This document shows positions 22,862 to 34,414 of a DNA stretch of 64,000 nucleotides, one piece after another. The notes beneath the pieces were generated by a model, which saw nothing but the letters and a program-made list of their open reading frames with translations, made no database searches and was not told the origin of the DNA. Made by a program: the position numbers and the translations under genes. The DNA is from Hepsetus odoe (taxonomy: Eukaryota; Chordata; Actinopteri; Characiformes; Hepsetidae). Position 1 is the stretch's first letter. Every line of letters begins with the position of its first letter. Location: positions 7,862,183-7,926,182 of the forward strand of contig CM029387.1 in NCBI GenBank assembly GCA_017165825.1, in the 5' to 3' direction.

Positions 22862-23112
22862 CAGTCAGTCATTTTCTGCCGCTTGTCCCAAGCAGGGTCA
22901 TGGGGGGGGGTGCTGGAGTCCATCCCAGCTCACACAGGGCGAAGGACGGGGGGGACACCCTGGACAGGTCGCCAGCCCATCGCAGGGAGGGGCGGGATGG
23001 GAACGGCACCTTGTTCAAGGGTACCTCAGGGCAACCTATTGGGAAGGGGTTCGAACCCCTGATCCTCCGATCATGCGGCCAACGCCCTAACCACTAGGTC
23101 ACCGCTGCCCCC
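22862..23112 (-). mobile_element. tRNA-derived SINE with GGTCGCCAGCCCATCGC body
   Basis: On the minus strand: GGGGCAGCGGTGACCTAGTGG (A box), GGGGTTCGAACCCC (strong B box), CCTTGAACAAGGTGCC, GGCGACCTGTCCAGG, then GGGACAAGCGGCAGAAAATGAC as the 3' end. It is the same family as 62710-62950, whose limits are fixed by a target duplication. The left end borders (AGTC)n. Confidence 0.85.
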
Positions 23113-23324
23113 TGTTTAACATTATTTTCCTCAATTTTTTTTTTATTACAAAAATGTCATGTCAAAACCAAGTGACTGGGGTGGAAGAACCCACTGAGTG
23201 AGATGCTGTTTGGTGTCCCAAATGTCAGGAATGAGAGTTTTACTTCTCACTTTTAGGAGTGGAAAGTGCGACATGTCAGACGCAAATACACAGGGACAGC
23301 GGTGGTCGACTGGTCAGAGACTTA

Positions 23325-23526
23325 TATTTACAGCATTTAGCAGACGCTCTTACCCAGAGCGACTTACATGTCCTAATTACAGGGACAGTCTCCCTGGAGC
23401 AACTCAGGGTTAAGGGTCTTGCTCAGGGACCCAGTGATGGTAGTGCTTGAGGTGGGATTTGAACCTGGGACCTCTTGAGCCATTGGGCCATAGGCAAGTA
23501 TCCTACCACTAGACCACCACCATCCC
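23325..23526 (-). mobile_element. tRNA-derived SINE with L2-type stem-loop tail
   Basis: Same family as 19218-19413 and 34202-34414. On the minus strand it reads GGGATGGTGGTGGTCTAGTGG, a B-box region GGTTCAAATCCC, and near the 3' end CGCTCT-GGGTA-AGAGCG. The loop has one change from GGATA. The piece just to its left (about 23298-23324, ACAGCGGTGGTCGACTGGTC) resembles another SINE 5' head on the plus strand. Confidence 0.85.
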
Positions 23527-23810
23527 ATTATCAGGCTTGACCCATTATCAGAAAGTATGATCATTTTCACTGTATTTGCATAACCTGACAAAAATGTTCA
23601 TCATAAAAGCCCGACTGCATAGTATTGCTGGGGCCCTTATTAAATCAGATACAGGACAAAGTGCTGATTTAGGAGAATATAGGACAGAAGGTTTGTGTCT
23701 GAAAGGATCGCGCTTCGTGGAGGACAGGAGAGGAAAGGTAAAGCTGCTCAGTGTGAGCAGATGAGTCAGCAAACACCTGGCGCAGCCCTTTGGAGCCATA
23801 AACTTGTGAA

Positions 23811-24005
23811 TTCGTTGTGAACCGGGGCAACCCGGTGAACGACGTCGCGCTATCGTCAAGCCGACGTGGCGCGCGAGCAAGTCACGCCAAGGCGCGTCGC
23901 GAGGAACCCCTTTGTTTTTTTGTTTGCGCGCCTGTCGCCTAGCAACGGGCGACTGAGGGAAGCCCTGCTCGCGCTGGCACCTTGAGCTCCATTGTGACGT
24001 CAGAG
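23811..24005. promoter_or_regulatory. CpG-rich patch with X-box-like and CRE motifs (candidate promoter)
   Basis: About 26 CpG dinucleotides in roughly 195 bp, in a window where CpG is otherwise sparse. It contains GTCGCCTAGCAAC (23934-23946), which fits the RFX X-box consensus GTNRCC-N-RGYAAC, and the palindromic CRE TGACGTCA (23995-24002). A second TGACGTCA lies at 24247-24254. Such CpG density with factor sites is typical of vertebrate promoters. Direction is not determined; the plus strand is favoured by the possible coding blocks that follow. Confidence 0.55.
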
Positions 24006-24719
24006 GCAGAGGGCCCTCAAGGGAAACCAGGAGGGAATTCTTTCAGCTGTCGGTGTGTGTGTGTGGTGGGGGGTGCTCACATTCATAAGCAATCTCTGAA
24101 TTCTCTTAAGCAGCTTGTGCGGCGTTTACATATGAGAAATCTCTGAGGTCTTCTTTAGGCAACAGATGACAACCCTTAATTTGCAGGTGGTATGTGAGAT
24201 TTTTTTTTTTTTTGGTTTGGGCTTGGAAGGGTAGGCCTCAGGGATCTGACGTCAGTCATAATTGTGAAATAATGTTTGCTGATGGTAATCCTCCCTAATT
24301 ATAGTTAAGAAACACTCTCTCTTTCTCCCACTTATAGAAGCAATGCAATGATTGTAGTGTTAAACACTGTATTTATTTAAGAAAACCATTTTAATTCCAC
24401 ATCCTGAGATGACAGTATTGTTGCTGGCATAACAAAAGCTTGCACCTCTGAAATGATAACTAAAGGAGAAGGGAAAACATTCATAACTGTAGTATAATGT
24501 TTTCAGTCATTTTGGGGTACCCTTTACATGCACACAAAATGGAAAGAGGCTGACAATCTGTTCATAAAACAGTGACAAGATCAACATGGGCACAATAAAT
24601 TTTTTTGTCCCCCCAATACTAACATTTTCAGTTTTTTGGAACTCCTTAAACACATTTTTATAATTATTTGTTCCCTATTCTGCAGTATTTCCCCAGCTGG
24701 GCCCTTTCAGTAAGGCGTT

Positions 24720-25076
24720 ATGAGTCACAGGTCAAGCAGTTTGAATGCAGACTCAGAGCAACACTGGCCTGATTCATCTTCTCTCGGTCAGAAGGTTCAA
24801 CCAGGTAAGACATTTGCCCTCTGTTCATTGCTATTTATGTGCCTATGGTGTTTCCACATAGTATGTATTTCAACAAACCGTTGCCAAGGTGACCTGGGAG
24901 GGGGTCCTGGGATAGTGTTGCAGGATGATGACGCAGAAGAGGCAGGAGTTCCGGGGACTCCATTGCACAGCAATCCTCACTACAGCACATACCTTTATGG
25001 CACCCCCCCATTGTACAATGACAGGCCTGGTGTTAGGTTTCTTTGGAAAGCCATAAAGCATAAAATCATAAATTAA
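24720..25076 (+). CDS. Unrecognised candidate two-exon small protein
   Basis: Weak gene model. A polypyrimidine tract and TTCTGCAG end at 24685. The first in-frame ATG after an upstream stop is at 24720, and the frame runs to a strong donor (CCAG|GTAAGA) at 24805. An 84-bp gap ends in CCAAG at 24888, after which 24889-25076 continues in frame to TAA. Spliced length is 90 residues; read through without splicing it stays open (118 residues). The N-terminus is Ser-rich (MSHRSSSLNADSEQ). The second block has an acidic run (DDDAEE) and a Pro/Tyr-rich segment (HYSTYLYGTPPLYNDRPG). AATAAA overlaps the stop (25075-25080). The gene may instead continue past a weak donor near 25030. I do not recognise the protein. 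It lies 0.7 kb after the CpG-rich patch. Confidence 0.3.
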   Translation: MSHRSSSLNADSEQHWPDSSSLGQKVQPGKTFALCSLLFMCLWCFHIVCISTNRCQGDLGGGPGIVLQDDDAEEAGVPGTPLHSNPHYSTYLYGTPPLYNDRPGVRFLWKAIKHKIIN

Positions 25077-25080
25077 TAAA

Positions 25081-25859
25081 AATTAAGAACTATTTGCCCA
25101 GTCTATGAAAAGGAACAAAGTTGTACTGCATAATCAAATAGGTTTGACCCTTCATAATCTAACTGAAATTACTCAAGGGCTACCAAGGTCTTGTCAGTCT
25201 GGTTTTCATTTAACTGCACTATATATACTTACCTTTCAGGTAAGCTGTGCCGCAACATGCATTGCATACTGTTGCGTGCGTAGTGTGGAAACAGTGACGT
25301 TTTGCTAATGTAATTAGCAGCTCAGTGCTGCTCTGTTGATATTTGAAATGCCTCCATGGCAACTGGAAGATCCTCTATAAACCTATAAATCCTCATAGTC
25401 AAGAATATGTTTCCTGCTGAGTACCTAAACCTTGACCTGGTGTAAAATTGAAATCAGCTGGTATTGACAGTAGACAAGTTTCTATTACTTCTATAAGAGA
25501 CAGTGCTCCCTGCCATTGCAGATAATAAGGAATATGGCAGCACCGCACAGTCCAGGTGCAGGACACAGGGGTTAATTCATTAATTAAATTGAATCATTAA
25601 ACCTAATTTATAATAAGAGCAACACTGAAACAGTTATAATGGCTTTAGTTTTATAGTAAAGGTAAAATAAAATGAATTTAGTTTAAAGGATTGGATCTAC
25701 ATGACTGTAAACCGAGATTTAAAATTTGATTATGTTACATTATTGAAAGTGAGAAATCTCAGAGCAACAAAATCTCTATAATGCATATATATTAGCAGCA
25801 CACGAGGTGGGAACACAATTTCAATAAAAAGGTATATATCTAGCCATGCAAATGATATT
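25081..25859. other. Intergenic, nothing specific seen
   Basis: AT-rich sequence with no repeat family or coding block that I can support. Confidence 0.6.
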
Positions 25860-26457
25860 GAAAGTGAAAGTGACTACCCTTGTCATTGCGAGGCACAGCA
25901 CACATGAACCACAACAAAATTGGACCTCTGCATTTTACCCATGCAGCAGTGGGCAGCTATTGAAAGCGCCCGGGGAGCAGTGATGGGGACGGTACCTTGC
26001 TCAAGGGTACCTCAGGGCCTATTGGGAAGGGGTTTGAACCCCCGATCCTCCAATCATGCAGCTAACGCCCTAACCACTAGGCCACCGCTGCCCCAAGACC
26101 TCTGCATTTAACCCATAACCCACACATGCAGCAGTGGGCAGCTATTGAAAGCGCCCGGGGAGCAGTGATGGGGACGGTACCTTGCTCAAGGGTACCTCAG
26201 GGCAACCCACTGGGGTGGGAATCGAACCCACAATCTTCCGATGCCGGGCCAACTCCCTAACCACTAGGCCACCACTGCCCTGTTCTCTGCATTTCACCCA
26301 TACACACATGCAGCAGTGGGCTGCTATTGAAAGCGCCCAGGGAGCAATGATGGCACCTTGCTCAAGGGTACCTCAGGGCAACCTACTGGGAAGGGGTTCA
26401 ATCCTCCAATCCTCCGATCATGTGGCTAACGCCCTAACCACTAGGCCACCGCTGCCC
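25860..26457 (-). mobile_element. Cluster of three head-to-tail SINE copies
   Basis: Three tRNA-derived units on the minus strand: 25860-26094, 26095-26280 and 26281-26457. Each contains the GCAGTGGGC..CTATTGAAAGCGCCC block, GGTACC..GCTCAAGG and an A-box-type CTAACCACTAGGCCACC. Only the 25860 unit keeps the full 3' tail (GAAAGTGAAAGTGACTACCC...AACAAAATTGGACC). The middle unit has the GGGAATCGAACCC subfamily B box; the outer two have the GGGAAGGGGTT type. The mixture argues for successive insertions or template switching rather than simple tandem duplication. Confidence 0.85.
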
Positions 26458-29400
26458 ATTTGTCACCTACATTAGTAAACATTTATGAAAGGTTAATGAA
26501 CAATAAAAAAAAAAATTCAAATGGACTTGCTTTACTGAAGATCGCTTATTAGTAGTAAATTTTTACAGGTGAAAGTTTTAATTTCAGATTTGTTAATCCA
26601 ACTTAAAAGTAAGTGGTGCCTCAATTTAAAATAAAATCTAGAATGAATAAGTCCATTATAAGCTCTAAATTGATTTAATTTAATTTAATCCTTCTTTTTG
26701 TAAAGCACCCTTAGGCTTTTGTAGCATATATAAATACTGCTAGTACCGAGACCTATGGCTTGTACTTGCCCATGCTGGACTTGTTTTCTAAGTTTCTTGT
26801 ACATTCTAGGGAAGCAATGTTTGGGGGTTATGTCATTAGCAGGCTAGCTCTGCTGGCAAACCTTTCTTATAGGATCTTATAAGACTTAAAAAGTCTACCC
26901 TTCAATTTTGCTTTGAAATTATTTTTGTTTGTAGCACCTCAGTCTTTGTAGTATGTAAATCAAGAGCTGTCAAGTCAAAAAAAATTTTAAGAAATCAAGA
27001 AATCATCAAGAAATAAATCGACTTCTAAACCAATATTCATATTGAACCTGAAAATATTACACCCTGAAAATTACACCTCAAGATGGTCTTGAGATCACTT
27101 CAAGAGGGATCATCCAAGCCACATCAAAACTTAGTTTCACATCTGTCTGTTGGACACACCTGCCTATGTGGCTATGTTGGATATCATTTTGCCTGTAGAC
27201 TTGAAACAGACACATTGCAACATGAAGGGCCTTACGTTTCAGACGAGAGCTTTTAATCTGTGGTTAGGAAATTCAGTTTTAGTAAGACTCTTGGATCTCC
27301 TCTAAGCTTAGAGATTTGGTTAATGCAGATGATAAGTGCTAAACCCTAAAGAGAACAATAGCACCAAACTGTTGCTGAGTTGATAAATGAGCACAAGGTC
27401 TAAAATGGGGTTTAAACTTGACTAGGGTGTAGGGTGCATCTGTGACTGATGCACAGAGCAGCAGAAACTCTCTAATACATGCATTTGTGAGGTGACAAAG
27501 ATTGTGGCTTAGAAGAAAACAGTGATTAGCACACCAAATACACTCCAGGCAGGAACAGAGTTTAAATAATGAATTCCAGAGTGACCAGTTCCCCAGATAC
27601 TAAGTGCAAAACCCTAAGGAGAAAAATAGCACAAAAGCATTTGCAGAAATTAAGAAAGCACAGGCTTTCAGATTGAGCAAATCAGGAATGATTGCTTAAT
27701 TTGAGGTTTCATTGTAATACAAAAAGCAAGCTTCATAGCCTTTATATAGCATATAGCACCTTTATATCCATCCATTGCCTTAACTGCTTATCCTGACTTT
27801 GTTGGAGTTGTGGAAACCAGAGAAAGGAACATTTGCAGCATTTGTAGAAAGCAACATTTGCAGAGAAAGGAACATTTGCAGCAACAAATGCTGATGTTAA
27901 CTATAACAACCAATTAGCAAACTTATTAACCTTGTGACTGTTACCAAAAGAAAGTCCCAATAGTGTTTTTTTTTTCTCACATCCAGGACATGTTGCCAGT
28001 CTATCACACAACTTTGTGTAACTAATGTGTTATCTATGCTTTCAAGAATGGAAGGATCTATGACACATTTGGACACCAATTAACACAGTATGTGATCTGA
28101 TTGCTAAGACTTGGAACAGGGCAAAAGTGCATCATAGAAAATGGTCTGTTCAGAGAACATCAACACTTCTCAAACACATCAAAACACATCAAAAAAGCAA
28201 AAAAGTAACCAGGCAGACCATATATTACATAAACCAAGCTACTGATCAGCTCAGACTGTGACACAACAGATGAAATGAACGCCAAAATAATTTTGAAAAA
28301 ATCATAAGTGTAGTAAACACAATGTATTAATGGTAAAATGAGCTTAGATTGCTTAAATCTTCAGTTATTTATCCAACAAAGGTGTCATGCAAAACTGCAT
28401 ACTGGCACTGCTACTGCTTACAAACCATTTGTTATGTTGCAATCACTTCTTTATGTTGACTGAAGAGTTTCTGTAGAAAGCATCATTATGATTTTTCTCA
28501 ATACATCTCTAAAGATCCTCACTTGAAAGTATTTGATATGTGAAAAAGGTGCTAGATCTTCAAAAATAGCTGCATTATCCCATCCTGGAAATCCAGAACA
28601 AGCTTGTTCCATCACAAATTCAGTCCTGGTTTCATCATAACATCAGTTGGTGAGTATCTAGTCCCACAAGTCAGACAGAATCTGGTGGGTTTTGTCACAT
28701 ATTGTGGCCGAGGGCCGCCTACTATGACTTGAAGGGGCCATTTAACTGCCATATAAAACCTAACCACAGAATGTTTTCATTTAACAAGTAGGGCTGGGGT
28801 GATAAGCAACTATTGTGGAAACAATAAACTGTGGCAAAATTTTTGATAAAGATGGATTTTGTCATACTTTAAAAACAAGTATAGTCAAAATTCATATTCT
28901 GCATATTTGGAACAGTTTCTGTTGTCACCATTTGGGAGACACAAAGTCAAAAGCCATTGCACACCAAGTATGAGTTTTACAAGCACGTTTTAAAAATGTC
29001 TTTCACATTGTAGCTCTTGGTTCCTCATGAATTGTTCCCTCTCTGATGCTGTGGTTTCTATAATGAAATGGATTTGCTCATTTTATCTTTCTCAGCAGCT
29101 TCTTAAGCAACAGCTAAAATGAAAAAGATTAGTTGTCACTGCTGCTTCATTTCTTCATCTTCTGCATCTTCGTCACACATTCTAATTGTTTTTCAGAACT
29201 TCAGAGTCAGAGTGTGTTTGTGATGCAGAACTAACCATCTAACTTCGATACCTGACCTCACTAATGCTCACCATGCTGAATGCAACAGATTCTCACAGCA
29301 ATGTTTTAACATTGAGTGTAAAGCTGTTGGATCCATTCTGGGAGGCTTTTTTATGTCAAATGAAGCAGAGACTGAAACTAGGGGCAGAGTGTCAGAGTCA

Positions 29401-30867
29401 CTCTGATTTTGGCATTCTTTTTACATGTAGCTAAACTGGCCGAGGCCAAACAGCAGCTAGCTTGTAAAACTCTAAATGCTTGTTCTGATCAGGGGTCTAA
29501 CCACCATTCAGCACTTTTATTAGGATAGATCTCAAGCCATTCTTCTCCAGCTGGAAGCTATGAGGAGTTCGACAGCTGGAGTAGACTCAGTCACTTGTCA
29601 AAGCCCCTAATTCCCTTTCCAATGAGCCACAAAATCGCTTTTTTGGTTTCTACTCATTGCTACCAGGAGCAAATGGGATTCTCTCTTTTTTTTTTTTGCT
29701 TTTCCGCTCGGGAAATGTGATCGGCCTTGGATACTATCCGGCATACTTTTTCATACTGCTTTCCTACTGCAGAATTTCTTTGGGATTTTTTTCCCTTTCT
29801 CCCCTCTTCACAAACCCTGGTGATATTTTAACACATGTGCATAGCAACAGCAAAACAGACGAGGGGTGGACAAATTCTTGCCCCGACCACTTTTGTGAAT
29901 TACTGATGGTGTAAAAAGCCACTGTGGCTGGAAGATTGCAAACAGGCGGTGCGGGGACGCAGCATGCTAAACCAGGCCTTGAAATAGGCCTGTTTGTTTC
30001 TGTAGCGTGCCCAGGACACATGTGTTTGACATCAGGGACAGGCCTGAGACCTCACTAGCCTGTATGGTCACTGCAGGACTTTTTCTAAGTAGTTGTCAAG
30101 GGCCCAAGGCCGGGGTTGGATACAAATTCTGCCAATCTACAGAAAAGTAACTCAATTTAAAGCAATGGTTTATATAATTTTCCCCTCTTTCACCAAATCC
30201 AATCACCCAGCCTGAAGTTTGGTGCCAATTGTTTGCTTCTTTAGGTTTAGCATTGGAGCTACAAGGTAAATGTAACTAATAAGGAATGGGAGGTTAGCAC
30301 CACAAATTGGCATTGTCTTAACTGCATGCCTAAATCATCACACATTTAGCACAAACCATGCCGTGCTATTGAGTAATCTCAAACAGACTTTCTTATGTGG
30401 TTTCTGTTATCTAAACAAATGGACAAAAGTACAGAAAACTGGCAAGACAGCTGTTACCAATGCAATGAAATATACTTTTCCACATTTAACTGTACACTGA
30501 ATCATACACAATGTCTGGACCAAGGCCCAACAAAACCAAAAAAAAAACAAAACATAAATTTCATCCTCTTTGGTTCCACGGTCTGGCAATTTGTTGAGCC
30601 AGGCATGCAGACTGTTCTCAGTGAAGCAGTGAAGAGGGTAATCCATGACAATAACTCTCATGGGTTAACATGAAAGACCTAATTTGCTAGATAGACTTAA
30701 AGTGCAAATTAAGCCAAACATCCAGTTTTTTTTTTAACAGTTTAATAGAATTTGTGAATTTTATATTAGTTTCTGACAGTTTCTGTCTAAACAAGTGGTC
30801 TGTCAATGTAGATATTTTAAAAAGAGTGTTATAGCAGCATTTAAAAAGAACACCTGACCACATGTAG
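26458..30867. other. Gene-free stretch with decayed repeats
   Basis: AT-rich, no convincing exon. It includes a diverged internal repeat pair (27335-27410 and 27598-27670), a short tandem of AACATTTGCAG units (27810-27890), and a hAT-like fragment near 28790 without a partner end. The 29560-30060 part is less AT-rich but lacks coding character. Confidence 0.65.
27335..27670 (+). repeat. Diverged internal repeat pair
   Basis: TAAGTGCTAAACCCTAAAGAG plus AATAGCAC and GAGCACAAGG at 27335-27400 recurs as TAAGTGCAAAACCCTAAGGAG, AATAGCAC, AAGCACAGG at 27600-27665, about 265 bp apart. Either a local duplication or two copies of an unknown element. Confidence 0.5.
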
Positions 30868-31410
30868 AGTCTTCTTCTTCTTCTTCTTCTTCTTCTCCTT
30901 CTTCTTCTTTAGGCTGCTTCCATTTTGGGGTCTCTACAGCAGATCATCCATTGTCATTTCTTCTGGTCCTCTGCATCTTCCTTTTTTAAACTGACCTTTA
31001 AATCTCCTTTGTTCTTCCTCTTTTGCTCTTTCCTGGAAGCTCCATCTTCAACATCCTCCTTCCAATGTAATCCTCATCTCTCCTCTGGACATGTCTAAAA
31101 CAAACCAACCTTGCTTCTTTGACTTTATCTCCAAAGCATCTAACCTGAGCTGTCCCTCTAATATACTCATTTCTAATCCTGTCCATCCTCATCACACCCA
31201 ACAAAAATCTCAGCATCTTAAACTGTGACACCTCTACCTCCACTGTCTTTATGTCAGCACTACCGTCTCAAACCCGTATAGCATAGCTGGATTCACTTCT
31301 GTCCTCTACACCTTCCCTTTTACTCTCGCTGGTAGCTGTCTATCACAAATCACTCCAGCCACTCTTCTACCTGGGGCAAGTAGACCTCTTCCCACCCTTC
31401 CCACCCTGGA
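30868..31410 (-). mobile_element. LINE fragment: reverse transcriptase C-terminus, 5'-truncated
   Basis: The minus strand encodes pieces typical of the C-terminal part of a fish non-LTR retrotransposon polymerase: a VYRTEVNPAMLYG-like segment (frame-shifted), then SQFKMLRFLLGVMRMDRIRN, NEYIRGTAQV, CFRHVQRRDEDYIGRRM and KMELPGKSKRGR (31243-30998). No catalytic FADD region is present, so the copy is 5'-truncated. It ends 3' in a (GAA)n microsatellite seen as TTC repeats at 30868-30911 on the plus strand. The clade is probably RTE/BovB-like or related; I cannot fix it. Confidence 0.85.
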
Positions 31411-34201
31411 GTGTTGGACACAGTGGTAAAGATCATACACAACATTACAAGTCTGTTAGACACTACTCAACAAGTTGATTTTGTTTCCTCAGGAACCTAA
31501 GCCTAACTTATTAGCTATATTGTCTTGGTAACTCTAATGGAAAACTATTACTATTTAGTTACTTCGACTAAATGCACTGATACTCATAAATACTTAAAAT
31601 AAATCATATTACTGTAATTGTATTTGATCTACTTTGCGAATTCAGTGCATCCTTCCAGGCAAAGCTTTGATACAGTTTCAGTACTGGCAAGTTCTAAAGT
31701 AAGTTGAAAGTTTTGTTGTTAAACATTATTGATAAACTGTTGCATGTTTAACTCAAATTGATTTATGCATTTCTAGACGAGTATTTTTTCTTAGTAGCAT
31801 TAAATAATCGAATGGCCATTTTTGCGATGTCAACGCTCCAGTTGAACTTTTGGAAATCCTGCCACACACTTATGGTCTAGGATTTATTTGGATTCCCATA
31901 AGTGAGTCACTGCTTTGGATCGTATCATTCCCTAGCTGTGAGTGTATCCAGGCAGTCTGTCTTTCATTGGTGGTACACTAGGGTATTTTAAAGGTACAAT
32001 CAGGATGTTTTTTTTAGAACTAAATCACAAGTAAATTGACCACTGTCAACCTACTAATTTTATAGGCAAGCGCTATAAAGCAGGCCAACCTGGCCGACCT
32101 AAACCCCACGTCAAACAATGATGCTGAGCAGGCATGCTAGGGAAAAATGAGACATCCAAGTCAACTGTTGCATAAATAATGACTGTTTTGAATGACCATC
32201 CCTGATTGTGAAGAGTTTTTTAGCCCACTATCTGGTTCATTGAGGGAAATGCAGTGTGAAAACTGTGGTCATAGACCAGAACAGGTCTTTCAAAAAAAAG
32301 AAAAAATGAATCACTACAACAAAGGCCATATTGTGGCTGTCATATTTCTCCCAATAGCACATTTTTCATATTGAATGGAAATGGTTTACAGTCAGAGCCG
32401 GAAATCTCCACTGGAAAAGTTTCCCCCCTCTTCCCTCACCTGTCTTTCTTTTGTCTCATTCGGTCCTCTCTCTTTCTCTTTGTTTCTCTCCATTCTCTAT
32501 GCATTTCGCTTTATCAATCACTGTCTTCCCATTCTCTGTCTACATCCATATACCTTTCTGTTTTGAATTTTTCTTTTCCTTTTCCCAATCTCTCTCTCTC
32601 TGTCTCTCTCTCTCTCTGTTCTGAAAATAAAATTGCCAAATTATTGATATTCAACCAAACAAAAAAGGTTCACCGAAAGCAAAGTGATAACGTTTGGTCT
32701 CGCTTTGTCTGTGTCCCTTAGATCAGATCAAATATACTTTATCAGCTACAGTGCAATTCCTGCTATTTACAAATAAAATATTTGCAAACAAATAAAAGAA
32801 AGTTCACAGAAAATAAATAGTCATAAGTTTGAAAATGGCACCCACCACTCCTTCACCCCATCTGTTTCTTTTATAAGCCTGCATCCTTCCACCACATGAC
32901 AGCAGAGTTAACTGCCTGAGCGACATGTGTACTACTGCCATAATTGAAACCCTGCGCCTCTCCATCACTACCATGAGCCGTGCGTGTGCCACAAAGCCCC
33001 CGAAGCCCAGCGAAAATAACCCCCACAGACACATGCTTCTCATTTGATGGGGTTTTGGCAAGAATAGGGGCATCGCTCGCAACACCCCCTCCCGCCCTTT
33101 CCCCCTCACTCACTCAGTGCTGTTATGATAATACACAAAGAAAGTAGCAATATAGATGATTTGCGCGGAACGGAGTAATTATGTTTGAGAGGTCGGTCGC
33201 AGGGGTAACAGATATTTCTCTGGTCAAGGCAAATTCAAGGGTGAAGCGAAAATAGAAAAATCCAAGCCACATCAGGAGGATCTCCTCAAATGGAGGCCAC
33301 AAAAAAGGCTATTTATAATCAGGCGCCTCCAGCTTGGGGTCTACCGACATGGCTGAAAAAATGGTCTTTTATGAGGGTAGGGTATAGCACATAAAGAATA
33401 ACCCTCTTCTTCAGTCATCCTGGATAAATGTCCTGAAAGTGTTAGTTCAGGCACTATTCATTCAGCGTTCCAGGCTATGTGCACTCAACAGGGCTGAAAG
33501 TGGCCCATATTTGCTTTTTAATGGTTAATTCATATTTTACTGTTGAAGTGATTCACATCGCTTTTTCAAATAAGATCTCAGTTACATTCATGAACGAATT
33601 TGTATACATATTCAGTTAAAAGTCACACCAACCTTATTGCCAAATGTTAGATCAGAGTTCATGTGAATATTACCATGACCGTTCAGTATGACTGAAATGG
33701 AAAGCATGAAGTTGGTACCAAAAGCATTGCATTCCTGCTTTAATAATTCTGTCCAGTTTAGTTCAATTCAGTTTAGTCATTCTGGTTTCACTCATGGCTC
33801 ATTAAGGTGACTTGATTGATTGGGATATGGGCTGTTTCTGAGCACAGGTTCTGTCACATATTAGATGGACATGATCCATTTATCTGTGTAATTTAAACAA
33901 GTAAACAGAAATAGGAAAGCTGGGATCAGAGCAAATATCAGAGAAATTAGGTTCCTAATGTGAATGTCGTTTCTTAAAACATTTATTTGATGATTGGATA
34001 TGAATCTTTGTTGTGGATACAATTTATGGGATCTTCTTAGTTATAAAATTAATAGAAAAATGTATTTGTTTACAATTTTGCTGTGCTGAAGACCACCACT
34101 TAATCATTTTACCAGGTCAAAATCAATACAATTGAAAGCACTTATGATGTACTTAATGAAAAGGGCTGTTGTACCCTTAAATGTTTTTTGAAAATTTAAA
34201 A
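31411..34201. other. Gene-free stretch, possible non-coding element near 33.1-33.4 kb
   Basis: No coding exon seen. A pyrimidine-rich CT tract lies at about 32410-32625. The part at 32860-33350 is GC-richer than its surroundings and includes a perfect MEF2-type site (see 33309-33318). Confidence 0.6.
33309..33318 (+). promoter_or_regulatory. MEF2 consensus site
   Basis: CTATTTATAA fits YTAWWWWTAR exactly. It lies in a locally less AT-rich block (33110-33370) that could be a conserved non-coding element. A single site has a sizeable chance background. Confidence 0.3.
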
Positions 34202-34414
34202 GGGTGGCGGTGGTCTAGTGGTAGGGTACTTGCCTATGGACCTCTGGATCAAGAGGTCCCTGGTTCGAATCCCACCTCTAGCACTACCACCACTGGGTCC
34301 CTGAGCAAGACCCTTAACCCTGAGTTGCTCCAGGGGGACTGTCCCTGTATTTAGGACATGTAAGTCGCTCTGGATAAGAGTGTCTGCTAAATGCCGTAAA
34401 TGTAAATGTAAAAG
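34202..34414 (+). mobile_element. tRNA-derived SINE with L2-type stem-loop tail (best preserved copy)
   Basis: A box TGGTCTAGTGGTAGG (34211-34225) and a perfect B box GGTTCGAATCC (34262-34272) mark the tRNA-like head and internal Pol III promoter. The 3' end has a stem-loop: CGCTCT (34366-34371), loop GGATA, AGAGTG (34377-34382), followed by TGCTAAATGCC and (GTAAAT)n. This GGATA hairpin is the known 3' recognition element of UnaL2-type LINEs, so the SINE was probably mobilised by an L2-clade partner. Confidence 0.9.

Noticed and set aside
25920..26475. Overlapping frames with repeated peptide blocks, suggesting a repeat protein
   Set aside because: They are translations of the three SINE units.
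28790..28860. TAGGGCTGGGGTGATAAGCA as a hAT terminus like that at 2511
   Set aside because: I could not find a partner inverted end or an 8-bp duplication; at most a decayed fragment.
34211..34290. tRNA gene, because of good A and B boxes
   Set aside because: It lacks a complete cloverleaf and continues into a SINE body with an L2-type tail. The same applies to the other SINE heads (20908, 22862, 25860, 56764, 62710).
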